Below the pieces are notes generated by a model. It was not told the DNA's origin, did not search any database, and worked only from the letters and a program-made list of their open reading frames with translations. The translations under genes and the position numbers were made by a program. DNA of 64,000 nt. Source: Acidobacteriaceae bacterium (GTDB taxonomy: Bacteria > Acidobacteriota > Terriglobia > Terriglobales > Acidobacteriaceae). Below are positions 17,112-26,556 of this stretch, piece after piece (position 1 is the stretch's first letter; the number at the start of each line of letters is the position of its first letter). The DNA lies in NCBI GenBank assembly GCA_025462885.1, contig JAOAPN010000004.1, positions 310,001-374,000 of the forward strand, read 5' to 3'.

Positions 17112-18173
17112 TTACTTTTGTTTACTTCCGCGCCGCCTCTTCATCGACGAATTGTCCTGCGGCGCCTCGGGCGGAGGCGCCACCGAGTTCCTCAGGTTCA
17201 ACAATGTTTCCAGAACGATGTGTTTCGCGGGGCTGGTGTCGCCTTCTCTGCGGTCAAGCAATAATCGGGCAGCCGTTGTACCGAGTTGATAGCCTGACTG
17301 GGACACAGACGAGAGGGAAGGATTCGTGGTTTCGGCCAGGTCCAGATCATCGAAGCCCATGATGGAAATGTCCTCAGGACAGCGAAGACCTGCCTCGCGG
17401 ACGGCCAGCAACGCTCCCAACGCAATCATGTCGTTGCCCGCGAAGATAGCAGTCGGGCGCGGAATCAGACGCAGCAAAATAAGAGTCTTGGCGTGCCCGC
17501 CTTGCTTGTCGAAAGTGGTCTCCTGGATGTACTCAGGAGACAGGTGAAGCTTCGCTCCCTTCATCGCACGCTTAAAACCTCCAAGGCGCTCCTTCGCATT
17601 GGTAAGGTGGAGGGGGCCTGTAATAGTTGCCAGCCTGGTGTGTCCCAATTGAAGCAGATGGCGAGTTGCGTTGTAAGCTCCCGCTTCGTTATTTGCGGTC
17701 ACACTGTCCCCGCTCCAATTCTTGGGTAGTCGGTCGACGCACACGACTCCGGTTCCCGCCCGCCGGTATGACTCCGCATGGGTCGTGAGGTCGCTGAAAT
17801 TCGACGGGATGACAATGAGGCCGGCCGGGAGGTACGTCCGCAGTTCATTCAGATGGATGATTTCTTTGGAGTGATCGTTATCTGTGTTGCAGAGGATCAG
17901 ACGATACCCGTGTGAGAATGCCACGTCTTCCGCGCCGCGAACGACCGCGGGAAAGAACGGATTCGTAATGTCGGGAATTATCATCCCGATCATGTTGGTC
18001 GTGTCGCGTCGCAGGCCGCGCGCCAGCTGGCTGGGCTGATATCCAGCCAGCTGCACGGCCTCAAGCACGCGCGTGCGCTTCGGCTCTCGAACTTTGGCGG
18101 TATTGTTGAGCACATGCGAGACCGTGCCCAGGGAGACGCCCGCCATCTTGGCGATCTCCTGCATGTTGGCCAT
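17112..18173 (-). CDS. LacI family transcriptional repressor
   Basis: A 353-residue LacI/GalR regulator. Residues 1-50 carry the headpiece MANMQEIAKMAGVSLGTVSH, then VLNNTAKVREPKRTRVLEAV and the hinge YQPSQLARGLR. The remainder is the periplasmic-binding-like sensor: IGMIIPDITNPFFPAVVRGA, ICVDRLP-type strand GTGVVCVDRLPKNW, RPTAIFAGNDMIALGAL, ISIMGFDDLDLAE. It should bind a sugar or sugar derivative and operators of TTGAAA-NN-TTTCAA form. One such site is 76 bp upstream of its own start and others precede the receptor and transporter genes. Divergent from the receptor at 18493. Confidence 0.93.
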   Translation of the reverse strand: MANMQEIAKMAGVSLGTVSHVLNNTAKVREPKRTRVLEAVQLAGYQPSQLARGLRRDTTNMIGMIIPDITNPFFPAVVRGAEDVAFSHGYRLILCNTDNDHSKEIIHLNELRTYLPAGLIVIPSNFSDLTTHAESYRRAGTGVVCVDRLPKNWSGDSVTANNEAGAYNATRHLLQLGHTRLATITGPLHLTNAKERLGGFKRAMKGAKLHLSPEYIQETTFDKQGGHAKTLILLRLIPRPTAIFAGNDMIALGALLAVREAGLRCPEDISIMGFDDLDLAETTNPSLSSVSQSGYQLGTTAARLLLDRREGDTSPAKHIVLETLLNLRNSVAPPPEAPQDNSSMKRRRGSKQK

Positions 18174-18248
18174 GGCACCTTCTACGTTAGGCTCTAAAAG
18201 TCTGGTCGCAAGAGACCCAAATACAACAATACCAATTTATGCCTTATT

Positions 18249-18262
18249 TTGAAAGATTTCAA
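18249..18262. promoter_or_regulatory. LacI-type operator before lacI
   Basis: TTGAAAGATTTCAA is a 14-bp near-perfect palindrome matching the sites at 18400 and 21993. It lies 76 bp upstream of the lacI start, which suggests autoregulation. Confidence 0.6.
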
Positions 18263-18357
18263 CCCTCCTGAAGCGAGTCCGCGCAACTCCTCCGGTCAAG
18301 TACCAGATGTACTTTGCAGCATCCAGGCCCTTCGCGCGGCCATTATCAAATAAAAAC

Positions 18358-18415
18358 TTGACAAAAATGCCAGATGGCAGGTACTTTATCGTCTATCAAT
18401 TTGAAACGTTTCAAA
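18358..18415 (+). promoter_or_regulatory. Receptor promoter with perfect LacI-type operator
   Basis: TTGACA (18358-18363) lies 18 bp before a weak TACTTT (18382-18387). The perfect 16-bp palindrome TTTGAAACGTTTCAAA (18400-18415) follows at about the transcription start. The central CG palindrome is typical of LacI/GalR operators. Binding here would block transcription of the TonB receptor. Confidence 0.75.
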
Positions 18416-18492
18416 AAATCTGGATTGAGGGGTTGCTTACCCGTCAGGTCTCGCCCCGCCTCACAAGAACATCGCACGAAGGAGCTTGCACA

Positions 18493-21400
18493 ATGTATTT
18501 GCTACGTCATCGTCTCTCACCGTCTCCGCTGGTCCTGGGGGTATTGCTATTCACCTTGGCCGCAGCTTGTCTGGGTACTTTGGCAAAGGCCCAGGCAACG
18601 AATGCCCAAATATCCGGTAGGGTTGTTGACCAAACCGGAGCTGTAATTCCCAACGCAACAATTGATGTCCAAAACATGGGAACGGGTTTAGCCCGCAAAG
18701 TATCTTGCTCCTCGACCGGGGAATACGCAATTCCCTCCATTCCGGTCGGCACGTACAAGCTGAGCGCTGTAGCGGCGGGGTTCAAAACATACACTCAATC
18801 CGGGATCGTTCTTGAGGGCGGACAGACTGCCCGCGTGGATGTTATTCTGCAAGTCGGAAGCTCAAGTGAAACTGTTGAGGTCTCGGCGGCGGCGGCGCAG
18901 GTCGATACCAGCTCGGCCGCTCTCCGTACGGAGGTCGATGCCAGGCAGATTCAAGAGTTGCCCCTCAATACGCGCAACTCGCTGCAACTCGTGACTCTGG
19001 TGCCCGGCGTTGGAACTGCCTCGGCGTCGGGTGCGGGCACCAGCAGTCTGCCCCTCGTGGTGATCAACCAGCGCAGCGGCCCGCTGCTCAACGTAAATGG
19101 AAGCCGCGCAAATGGCAGTCAACTTTCACTCGACGGCGCTATCCTTGTAACCGGACTCTATAACCGCCCAGCAAACCTTCCCAATCCTGACTCGATTGGA
19201 GAGTTCTCGCTCCTGACGAATAGCTTCGGCGCTGAGTATGGTCACGCGTCCGGAGGCGCTTTCGTCGCAGTCAGCAAATCGGGAACGAACTCTTTCCATG
19301 GCTCGGCATGGGAGTTTCTTCGCAATGACGCCCTCAACGCCAGAAACTGGTTCGTTAATGCGCCAGCGCCGAACCCGATATATAAACAACATCAATTCGG
19401 CGTAGCTGGGGGCGGGCCCCTCCTCAAGAACAAGGCCTTCTTCTACGCCACTTACCAGGGACTGCGACTTCACCAGGTGACTCTTGAGAGTCTCTCCACC
19501 ATTACGCCGGCCCAGCGCACGGGCGACTTTAGCACCACTGCGGCGCAACTCTATGACCCGTATAAAGCAACCTGCTCCGGTCCTGCCGGTAGCGTAAGTG
19601 GCAATAACCCGGGCACTGGTAACTTGCCCTGTAATTACACTGTCGCCAATGGATATGCAGGCAGAAACCAAATACCGCAGAGCGAATGGGATCCAATGTC
19701 GGTGGCTTTCATGAACACCTATATACCCGTTCCAAATGCGACCACGGGGCTGAATACGGACCAAGTGCCAACTCCTACCACGGGCAACCAATACACGATC
19801 AGAGGTGATTACCGCACAACACAACACGATCAGACCTACATCCGTTTCTTCCATATGGTTGACTCGGCTGTAACCGGTCCTCCATATTCCGCCCTCCTTT
19901 CCTCGAAGTACGGCGATAACTTCGCGCAAGCCAACTGGGGCACTACCGTCAGGGACACACACACCTTCTCACCCAATCTGATTGGCGACTTCGGATTCTC
20001 GGACACGAATATCACGACCACCGGCACGCCCTTCGGAACAATCGTGACGGCGGAGCAAATGGGTGCACAGTATGCCACATCCGGAGCCAACGTATCTCCG
20101 CTGGTGACAGTATCTGGCGTCACAAGCTTTGGTTCAGGTAGTCCGTGGTATGAGAATACGGCTTTGAAACAAGCCGACGCAAAGCTGTCGTGGGTCAAGG
20201 GACAGCACCTATGGCAGTTCGGTGCTACGGTCCTTCGCGAAGCCGAGAAAATCCTATGGACCCACACTAACTCCTCCGGAAATCCAACCTTTAGCGGCGC
20301 GGTGACGGGAAACAATTGGGCGGATTTTTTCGTTGGGAAGCCGATTACCTTCGGACAGTACACCCCCTATTTCGGTGATGAGCATTCAGTACAAATGGGA
20401 TTCTTTGCTCAGGATACTTATAAGGTATCGTCTCGGTTGACACTGAATCTGGGCATACGGTGGGATCTCATTCAGCCCTGGGTGGAGTTTAACCACTCCT
20501 CTCCCGTTGTTAATTTCGATCCCAGTTTTCAGTCCACTCGATTCCCAACCGCCCCTCCGGGCCTCGCATTTCCAGGGGATAAGGGAATTCCGCCTGGAAC
20601 CATCTTCTGGGACAAAGGCAACTTGGCGCCGCGGCTTGGATTTGCCTACGATGTCTTCGGCGATGGAAAGATGGCAGTTCGCGGCGGATATGGAATATTC
20701 TATAACCCGCCCGGGGCCATCACGATGGCCAACGCAATTGAGGCGCCCCCCTATGAGACGCAACTGATTTTCACCCCCAACACCTTCACCAATCCCTACC
20801 AGGGAACCGGAATCACGAATCCCTTCCCATACCCGTACTTGAATCCAGGAAAGAATCCGCTCTGGCCGTTTCCGGCGCAGTTCTACTCGCCGGATCCGAA
20901 TATCAAGAATTCGTTCACACAACAATACAATTTCAACGTGCAGCGTGAATTTCCGAAAGACTTCATGGTGCAGGTCGGCTATGTGGGAAGCCATGGAAAC
21001 CGGTTGTGGAATGGGAACCAGGCGAACGCAGGTGTGTTCAACCCAACGACTGAAACCACCGCTGCACTCGCCTCGAAATTTGCTCAGGCGAACCGCCCTT
21101 TCCTGCCTACGTATTACGCAGGCATCACAAGAATCGCCAATATTGGTTTCTCCAACTACAACTCACTGCAGGTTACCGCGCGCAAGCGCCTTTCCGCGGG
21201 TTACACCATGCAATTGGCGTACACCTTCTCGAAGTCCCTCGATCCTGGCTCCACTGCCGATGCGGACGGAGCTAGCGCACAAAATCCAGTCAGTCCGATT
21301 GTGGGCGAATATGCTCTGTCCGACTTCAACCAGAAGCACCTCCTTCGCCTCAATGGGGTATGGGATTTGCCGCAGTTCAAAAAACTGGGCCTGATGCACT

Positions 21401-21894
21401 ATGCCGTGGGTGGATGGGAACTTTCGGGAATCATTGCCTACAGCTCCGGTACGCCCTTCTCGGTGACGACCGGCACTTCGGCACCGTGGCTCGGAGGGGG
21501 CAGGGATATGGGAAATCTGCGCCTGAATGTGACGGGCACGGCTCCCTGTGTCAGTTGCGGTAGCCGGTTGTCGTGGACGTCGCATGGGACAACAGGATAT
21601 TTCAACCAAGCAGGCTACGCCACGCCGCTTACAGCCTTAGGGACTTACGGCAACAGCGGGCGCAATAGCATCGTCGGTCCTTCTTTCTTCAATTCCGACG
21701 TAAGCTTCGTGAAGAACGTTCCTCTCCTGCCGCGCGAAAACTCCAAGATTCAATTGCGCGCCGATGTCTTCAATCTCTTCAACAGAGCGCCTTTCAACAA
21801 CCCAACAACCTCATTGTCGTCGTCGTTCTTTGGCAAAATCACTTCCGCCGGACCAGCCAGGCAGATTCAGCTAGCGTTGCGGCTGACTTTCTAG
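18493..21894 (+). CDS. TonB-dependent receptor, Oar-like (sugar locus)
   Basis: 1133 residues from the ATG at 18493, after GAAGGAGC. Signal peptide MYLLRHRLSPSPLVLGVLLF... to about residue 35. A carboxypeptidase-regulatory-like domain follows (NAQISGRVVDQTGAVIPNAT, YAIPSIPVGTYKLSAVAAGF), then the plug (ELPLNTRNSLQLVTLVPGVG, GGAFVAVSKSGTNSFHGSAW, EFLRNDALNARNWF) and a beta-barrel ending ARQIQLALRLTF with a terminal aromatic residue. It would import a TonB-dependent substrate through the outer membrane. Given the LacI repressor, sugar transporter, ribokinase and secreted glycosidase-like protein alongside, a carbohydrate is the likely cargo. No TonB gene is in the window. Confidence 0.93.
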   Translation: MYLLRHRLSPSPLVLGVLLFTLAAACLGTLAKAQATNAQISGRVVDQTGAVIPNATIDVQNMGTGLARKVSCSSTGEYAIPSIPVGTYKLSAVAAGFKTYTQSGIVLEGGQTARVDVILQVGSSSETVEVSAAAAQVDTSSAALRTEVDARQIQELPLNTRNSLQLVTLVPGVGTASASGAGTSSLPLVVINQRSGPLLNVNGSRANGSQLSLDGAILVTGLYNRPANLPNPDSIGEFSLLTNSFGAEYGHASGGAFVAVSKSGTNSFHGSAWEFLRNDALNARNWFVNAPAPNPIYKQHQFGVAGGGPLLKNKAFFYATYQGLRLHQVTLESLSTITPAQRTGDFSTTAAQLYDPYKATCSGPAGSVSGNNPGTGNLPCNYTVANGYAGRNQIPQSEWDPMSVAFMNTYIPVPNATTGLNTDQVPTPTTGNQYTIRGDYRTTQHDQTYIRFFHMVDSAVTGPPYSALLSSKYGDNFAQANWGTTVRDTHTFSPNLIGDFGFSDTNITTTGTPFGTIVTAEQMGAQYATSGANVSPLVTVSGVTSFGSGSPWYENTALKQADAKLSWVKGQHLWQFGATVLREAEKILWTHTNSSGNPTFSGAVTGNNWADFFVGKPITFGQYTPYFGDEHSVQMGFFAQDTYKVSSRLTLNLGIRWDLIQPWVEFNHSSPVVNFDPSFQSTRFPTAPPGLAFPGDKGIPPGTIFWDKGNLAPRLGFAYDVFGDGKMAVRGGYGIFYNPPGAITMANAIEAPPYETQLIFTPNTFTNPYQGTGITNPFPYPYLNPGKNPLWPFPAQFYSPDPNIKNSFTQQYNFNVQREFPKDFMVQVGYVGSHGNRLWNGNQANAGVFNPTTETTAALASKFAQANRPFLPTYYAGITRIANIGFSNYNSLQVTARKRLSAGYTMQLAYTFSKSLDPGSTADADGASAQNPVSPIVGEYALSDFNQKHLLRLNGVWDLPQFKKLGLMHYAVGGWELSGIIAYSSGTPFSVTTGTSAPWLGGGRDMGNLRLNVTGTAPCVSCGSRLSWTSHGTTGYFNQAGYATPLTALGTYGNSGRNSIVGPSFFNSDVSFVKNVPLLPRENSKIQLRADVFNLFNRAPFNNPTTSLSSSFFGKITSAGPARQIQLALRLTF

Positions 21895-21948
21895 CCTCCG
21901 GCCGACCGACCGGTATTGATACCCGCAAGGGTAAATTGTGGAACCGGC

Positions 21949-22008
21949 TTGACAGCTATCCCGAAGTAGCAGATACCGTAGTACCTGCTACTTCTGAAAG
22001 CTTTCAAA
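21949..22008 (+). promoter_or_regulatory. Transporter promoter with LacI-type operator
   Basis: TTGACA (21949-21954), 17 bp, then a weak GATACC. The palindrome TGAAAGCTTTCA (21995-22006, with flanking TC and AA) lies 44 bp from the -35 start, nearly the same offset as the operator of the receptor gene (42 bp). This suggests co-regulation by the LacI protein at 17112. Confidence 0.65.
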
Positions 22009-22104
22009 TTGGTCCCAAGGTGATGATTCGCCGTGTCGGGTTATCCAGCTGGGCGCCAAGGTTGTCTTTTGATTAGCTCCTGCATCATTGAAAGGAAGAA
22101 GTGA

Positions 22105-23097
22105 ATGTATCAGCCTGAAACGTACGGCCTGGCACTCCTATTCATGATCCTCAGCATGCTGTGCTGGGGCTCATGGGCGAACTCCATGAAACTCTGTCCC
22201 GGATACAGGTTTCAACTGCTTTACTGGGACTTCACCCTGGGTCTGATTGGTGGAGCAATTCTATGGGGATTAACTCTCGGAAGTCTGGGAACCGTGGGAC
22301 GGACTTTTTATGCAGACATCGCACACTCAGGCATTCATCCGATTTTACTCGCCATGGCGGGCGGTGCCATCTTCAATGTTGCCAATCTCCTACTGGTCGC
22401 GGCGATCGATATAGCAGGACTCGCGGTCGCATTTCCTGTTGGCATCGGCCTCGCGCTTGTTGTCGGTGCCATCAGTACCTACATCATCTCGCCCAAAGGG
22501 AATCCCCTTCTCCTCTTCGGCGGCATCGCGCTCGTGGCGGCGGCGGTCGTGTTCGACGCTATAGCCTATAGGTTGCGCGAGACAGAACGTACGGCCATGA
22601 GCCGTCGCGGCATCATCATTAGTTTGATCGCGGGACTTCTAATGGGTACGTTCTACCCCTTCGTTTCGAAAGCAATGACGGAAGAAGGTGCGCCCGGACC
22701 ATACGCCGCTCTGCTGTTCTTCGCCATCGGAGTGGCGGTTTGCGCCATTCCAGTCAACTATCTCCTCATGCGCTTTCCACTCGATGGCAGTGAACCGGCT
22801 TCGATGCGGGGCTATTGGCAGGCGCCTGGCATCTGGCACATTTGGGGTGTCGTGGGCGGAGCGATCTGGGGTACGGGGGCGATGGCGAATTTCGTGGCTT
22901 CGCAGGCTCACATCGTAGGACCCACCGTCTCATATTCCATCGGGCAAGGTGCCACCATGATTTCAGCTTGCTGGGGCGTGTTCGTTTGGCACGAATTCAG
23001 TGCGGCTCCAGCTCGTTCAAAGACCAGTTTGGTGTGGATGTTCATCTTCTTTCTGTGTGGGTTGACGGCGGTCGCTTGTGCCCCAATCTTTTCATAG
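22105..23097 (+). CDS. GRP-family sugar transporter (DMT superfamily)
   Basis: 330 residues with about ten hydrophobic helices: LALLFMILSMLCWGSWANSM, YWDFTLGLIGGAILWGLTLG, AMAGGAIFNVANLLLVAAID, IAGLAVAFPVGIGLALVVGA, MGTFYPFVSKAM, WGTGAMANFVASQAH, ending ACAPIFS. The opening CWGSWANSMKL and the repeated GGAIFNVANLLLVAAI pattern fit the glucose/ribose porter family of the drug/metabolite transporter superfamily. It should carry a sugar across the inner membrane, probably proton-driven. The gene follows a LacI-type operator and is directly followed by a ribokinase, so ribose or a related pentose is a reasonable guess. The start follows GGAAG. Confidence 0.85.
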   Translation: MYQPETYGLALLFMILSMLCWGSWANSMKLCPGYRFQLLYWDFTLGLIGGAILWGLTLGSLGTVGRTFYADIAHSGIHPILLAMAGGAIFNVANLLLVAAIDIAGLAVAFPVGIGLALVVGAISTYIISPKGNPLLLFGGIALVAAAVVFDAIAYRLRETERTAMSRRGIIISLIAGLLMGTFYPFVSKAMTEEGAPGPYAALLFFAIGVAVCAIPVNYLLMRFPLDGSEPASMRGYWQAPGIWHIWGVVGGAIWGTGAMANFVASQAHIVGPTVSYSIGQGATMISACWGVFVWHEFSAAPARSKTSLVWMFIFFLCGLTAVACAPIFS

Positions 23098-23130
23098 CAA
23101 CCCTTCATCGCTATTTTGAGGAGAAACGCA

Positions 23131-24093
23131 TTGTCTGCGCAAAAGCCAATTATCGTCGTCGGCAGCATCAATACAGACTTGGTAGCGGTCACTAAGAGAG
23201 TTCCGGCTGTAGGCGAGACCGTCATCGGGTCCGACTTTCAGATTCATCCCGGCGGAAAAGGCGCAAATCAGGCTGTCGCTGTGGCCCGGCTCGGCTACCC
23301 CGTGCGACTCATCGGTCGCCTGGGGAATGATACGTTCGGCGCTGACCTCCGAACTCACCTTGAGAAAGCAGGTGTTGAGACAACCGGGGTTCGCACAAGC
23401 GATGGCGCTTCCGGCGTAGCCGTGATTGTAGTCTCGGGGCACGGAGAAAATAGCATCGTTCTAGCGCCCGGCGCCAATGCTAAGGTCACTCCCGAAGATC
23501 TTGATGAAAACATCTCAATCCTGAGAAGTGCCGGCATGGTTTTGGCTCAGCTTGAGATACCACTGGAAACTGTCGAGTATTTGGTCCGCATCTGCGCACG
23601 AGAGAATGTGCCTCTAATTCTCGACCCTGCGCCCGCAAGGGATGTGCCGCCGGGTATCTTCAAAGACATCGCGTGGTTCACTCCGAACCAGACTGAAGCG
23701 GCTTTCTATCTTGGGAACAGACACTCTGAATCAATTCCGCAGACACCCGCTGAAATCGCAAAGATGTTCCTTTCCAATGGCTGCCGAGGGGTCATCTTGA
23801 AGATGGGTGCCCATGGAACCTATCTAGGATCGCAGGGTGGCATTGGCAGTTTGGTTCCCGCGTTCTCTGTCAATGCGATCGATACAACGGCTGCCGGCGA
23901 TGCGTTCAATGCGGGCTTCGCTACTGCGCTCATGCTGGGAAAGTCCCCCTTGGAAAGTGCCGCTTTTGCTGCCGCGGTTGCCGCCATTTCGGTAACACGC
24001 ACGGGCGCGCAGCCTTCCATGCCTGGCATGGCCGAGGTCGAGGAGTTCATGAAAGCGAATCTCACCGAGGCGCATGAAGTTACACAACGGTAG
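23131..24093 (+). CDS. rbsK: Ribokinase
   Basis: A 320-residue PfkB-family kinase: VVGSINTDLVAVTKRVPAVG, HPGGKGANQAVAVARLG (sugar-binding first PfkB signature), VAVIVVSGHGENSIVLAPGA, ILDPAPAR, TPNQTEAAFY, and DTTAAGDAFNAGFATAL containing the anion hole and the catalytic aspartate near residue 255. It phosphorylates ribose, or a close relative, with ATP. I choose the TTG at 23131 because GAGGAGA lies 7-13 bases upstream; an in-frame TTG at 23116 would overlap that ribosome site. It lies 33 bp after the transporter, clearly the same operon. Confidence 0.92.
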   Translation: MSAQKPIIVVGSINTDLVAVTKRVPAVGETVIGSDFQIHPGGKGANQAVAVARLGYPVRLIGRLGNDTFGADLRTHLEKAGVETTGVRTSDGASGVAVIVVSGHGENSIVLAPGANAKVTPEDLDENISILRSAGMVLAQLEIPLETVEYLVRICARENVPLILDPAPARDVPPGIFKDIAWFTPNQTEAAFYLGNRHSESIPQTPAEIAKMFLSNGCRGVILKMGAHGTYLGSQGGIGSLVPAFSVNAIDTTAAGDAFNAGFATALMLGKSPLESAAFAAAVAAISVTRTGAQPSMPGMAEVEEFMKANLTEAHEVTQR

Positions 24094-24183
24094 TTAACTG
24101 TTAGACCTACCCGGATGTGGCCATCGCATCTTTCGCGGTGGGCGTGAATGACTACAACCTATCTGTACGAAAGGAACAATCAA

Positions 24184-26409
24184 ATGAGAACTGTATTCCA
24201 AACGACTTGGCGCATCGCGGGCCTCGCTCTCCTCGCTGCGAGTTTCACTGCGCACGCCAACGCACAGTTCGGAAACCCCACAGGGCAACTCATTCTTGCT
24301 CCGCCGTGCCTAGCGATGGGCCCCATCGTGCGGCCCGGAGCCCCAGCTTGTACACCGTCGACTCATCGCGACTGGCTGGCCGAGACTACACATTGGCGCA
24401 CTGAGCGCCTCATTCGCATCGGCTACGATGGGTCCCGCTACAATTTGCCTCAACTTCAATGGGCCCAACACAGCTTTATACAGCCTCAGATGATGGTGCA
24501 CGACCGCTATTTGTACGATCCGGTCACCGGGAAATACACAGTCGACCGCTATCTCGATGACCTTGAGAAGCGTTACGGCGGCATCGATGCGGTGCTCGCT
24601 TGGCCGGTATATCCCAACGTAGGCATCGACGACCGGAACCAGCATGACATCACGCGATCCATGCCCGGTGGCGTCGAAGGACTAAAGCAGATGGTGTCGG
24701 ATTTTCATCGGCACGGCGTGAAGGTTCTGTTTCCGATGATGATGTGGGATCAGGGAACCAAAGCGCCGGGAACTGACTGGCCTACGGCTTTTGCGGAATT
24801 TATGAAAGAGATCGATGCTGACGGAGTCAATGGCGACACGCAGGATGGAGTGCCCCTGGCGTTCTCTCTCGCGGCTGAGAAGGTCGGCCATCCGTTAGTG
24901 TTTGAGCCGGAGAGCGGGCCCAGCGATGAAGCTCTCGCCTGGAATGTTCTCACTTGGGGCCAGTACCAATACACGTTCACCCCAGGGGTCGACAGGTATC
25001 GCTGGCTCGAACCGCGTCACCAGGTCAATATTCAAGGTCGCTGGGATCGCGATAAAACCAACGCTCTGCAATACGCCTTCTTCAATGGCGAAGGCTGGGA
25101 AAGTTGGGAGAACGTCTGGGGTATCTGGAACGGTGTTACTCCACGGGACGGAGAGGCAACACGCAGGGTAGCAACCATCGAGCGCGCCGTGGCTCCTTTC
25201 TTCGCCAGTCAAGGCTGGGAGCCACTCTACCCTACGCTGCGATACGGTGTCTTCGCAAGCCGCTGGCCGCTGGCCGACCAGACGGTGTGGACTATCGTGA
25301 ACCGAAGCGAGTACGACGTCGATGGTCGACAGATAACTGTACCGTTCAAACAGGGAGTGCGGTACTTCGATCTCTATCACGGTGCCGAACTCAAGCCAGA
25401 GATAAAGGGCGATCAGGCTGTGCTTTCATTTTCGACCGAAGGACACGGCTTCGGAGCGATCGTCGCCACCAACGGCGAACTGGATCCGAAGCTGAAAGAG
25501 CTGATGGGAAAGATGAAGGGGATGACGGCTAAACCCTTGTCCAGCTACTCGCATGAATGGCAAGCTCTGCCGCAGCACATTGTCGAGATCGCATCGTCGG
25601 CACGCGCCGCGTTCGCGCCTGAAAAAATGGTTCGTATCGAAGGTGGCGATTATTTATTCCGTGTGCAGGGAATAGAGATCGAGGGGTCTAACGATGTCGG
25701 CGTAGACGTAGAGTATCCGTGGGAAGACAGCGCTCGTCGCTTTCATGAACATCCTATGCAGATCAAGCCCTTCTTCATCGACAAGTATCCGGTAACCAAC
25801 GCGGAGTTCAAGAAGTTTCTCGATACCGCGCATTACCATCCCAAAGACAGTCTCAACTTCCTGAAGGACTGGAAAGATGGCTCCTACCCCGATGGATGGG
25901 CCAACAAGCCGGTAACCTGGGTATCTATCGAGGATGCTCGTGAGTACGCAAAATGGGCTGGTAAACGGCTTCCCCATGAGTGGGAGTGGCAGTACGCCGC
26001 GCAGGGTAACGACGGCCGCACGTTCCCCTGGGGGAACTGCGATTGGCTTGCAACCTCGCGAGGCAGTGGTCCCAGTGGCTGCCCTGCGGATAACACTACT
26101 CTCGCGCCTACTCCGGATAAGGGTCGCACCATGCTTCCCCCGAGCGATGTTGATGCCCATCCCCAGGGAGCAAGTCCGTTCGGCGTAATGGATATGGTGG
26201 GCAACGTATGGCAGTGGACCGACGAGTATCTTGATGACCACACGGCCGGCGCTATTATTCGCGGAGGCAGTCACTATCAGCCGCAGGGATCAATATGGTA
26301 CTTCCCACAAGCCTACAAGAACGACCAACATGGCAAGCTGCTCATGATGGCTCCCAGTTACGACCGTTCGGGAACCTTGGGATTCCGCTGTGTCAAGGAC
26401 CCACAATAG
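24184..26409 (+). CDS. Secreted TIM-barrel glycosidase-like protein fused to a sulfatase-modifying-factor-like domain
   Basis: 741 residues from the ATG after AAAGGAAC. Signal peptide to about residue 28 (LAASFTAHANAQ). Residues about 60-430 look like a (beta/alpha)8 glycosidase: YGGIDAVLAWPVYPNVGIDD, MVSDFHRHGVKVLFPMMMWD, MKEIDADGVNGDTQDGV, LVFEPESGP, with acidic residues at strand ends, then a beta domain. Residues about 480-735 are an FGE/SUMF1-type domain: FFIDKYPVTNAEFKKFLDTA, PVTWVSIEDAREYAKWAGKR, LPHEWEWQYAA, MVGNVWQWTDEYL, IIRGGSHYQP, GTLGFRCV. The cysteine pair of true formylglycine-generating enzymes is not seen, so it is probably a binding or other SUMF-like module. Last gene of the LacI-linked locus. 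Confidence 0.75.
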   Translation: MRTVFQTTWRIAGLALLAASFTAHANAQFGNPTGQLILAPPCLAMGPIVRPGAPACTPSTHRDWLAETTHWRTERLIRIGYDGSRYNLPQLQWAQHSFIQPQMMVHDRYLYDPVTGKYTVDRYLDDLEKRYGGIDAVLAWPVYPNVGIDDRNQHDITRSMPGGVEGLKQMVSDFHRHGVKVLFPMMMWDQGTKAPGTDWPTAFAEFMKEIDADGVNGDTQDGVPLAFSLAAEKVGHPLVFEPESGPSDEALAWNVLTWGQYQYTFTPGVDRYRWLEPRHQVNIQGRWDRDKTNALQYAFFNGEGWESWENVWGIWNGVTPRDGEATRRVATIERAVAPFFASQGWEPLYPTLRYGVFASRWPLADQTVWTIVNRSEYDVDGRQITVPFKQGVRYFDLYHGAELKPEIKGDQAVLSFSTEGHGFGAIVATNGELDPKLKELMGKMKGMTAKPLSSYSHEWQALPQHIVEIASSARAAFAPEKMVRIEGGDYLFRVQGIEIEGSNDVGVDVEYPWEDSARRFHEHPMQIKPFFIDKYPVTNAEFKKFLDTAHYHPKDSLNFLKDWKDGSYPDGWANKPVTWVSIEDAREYAKWAGKRLPHEWEWQYAAQGNDGRTFPWGNCDWLATSRGSGPSGCPADNTTLAPTPDKGRTMLPPSDVDAHPQGASPFGVMDMVGNVWQWTDEYLDDHTAGAIIRGGSHYQPQGSIWYFPQAYKNDQHGKLLMMAPSYDRSGTLGFRCVKDPQ

Positions 26410-26556
26410 TCCGGCTCGATCAATTCACGACGCGACATTGGGGTGCACAAAGGGCTGCTGTGCCCGATCTTTTGTACCAGTTGGCTTGTTAGTGTAGCGC
26501 CGCTTTTGAAGGGCCTAGATTTTCTGTACCAAGGTTAGAGTTAGTCTTCGACCGGT

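Noticed and set aside
19126-19962. 278-codon open frame on the minus strand inside the first TonB receptor
   Set aside because: It is antisense to a well-supported receptor, arginine-rich in composition and without motifs or ribosome site.
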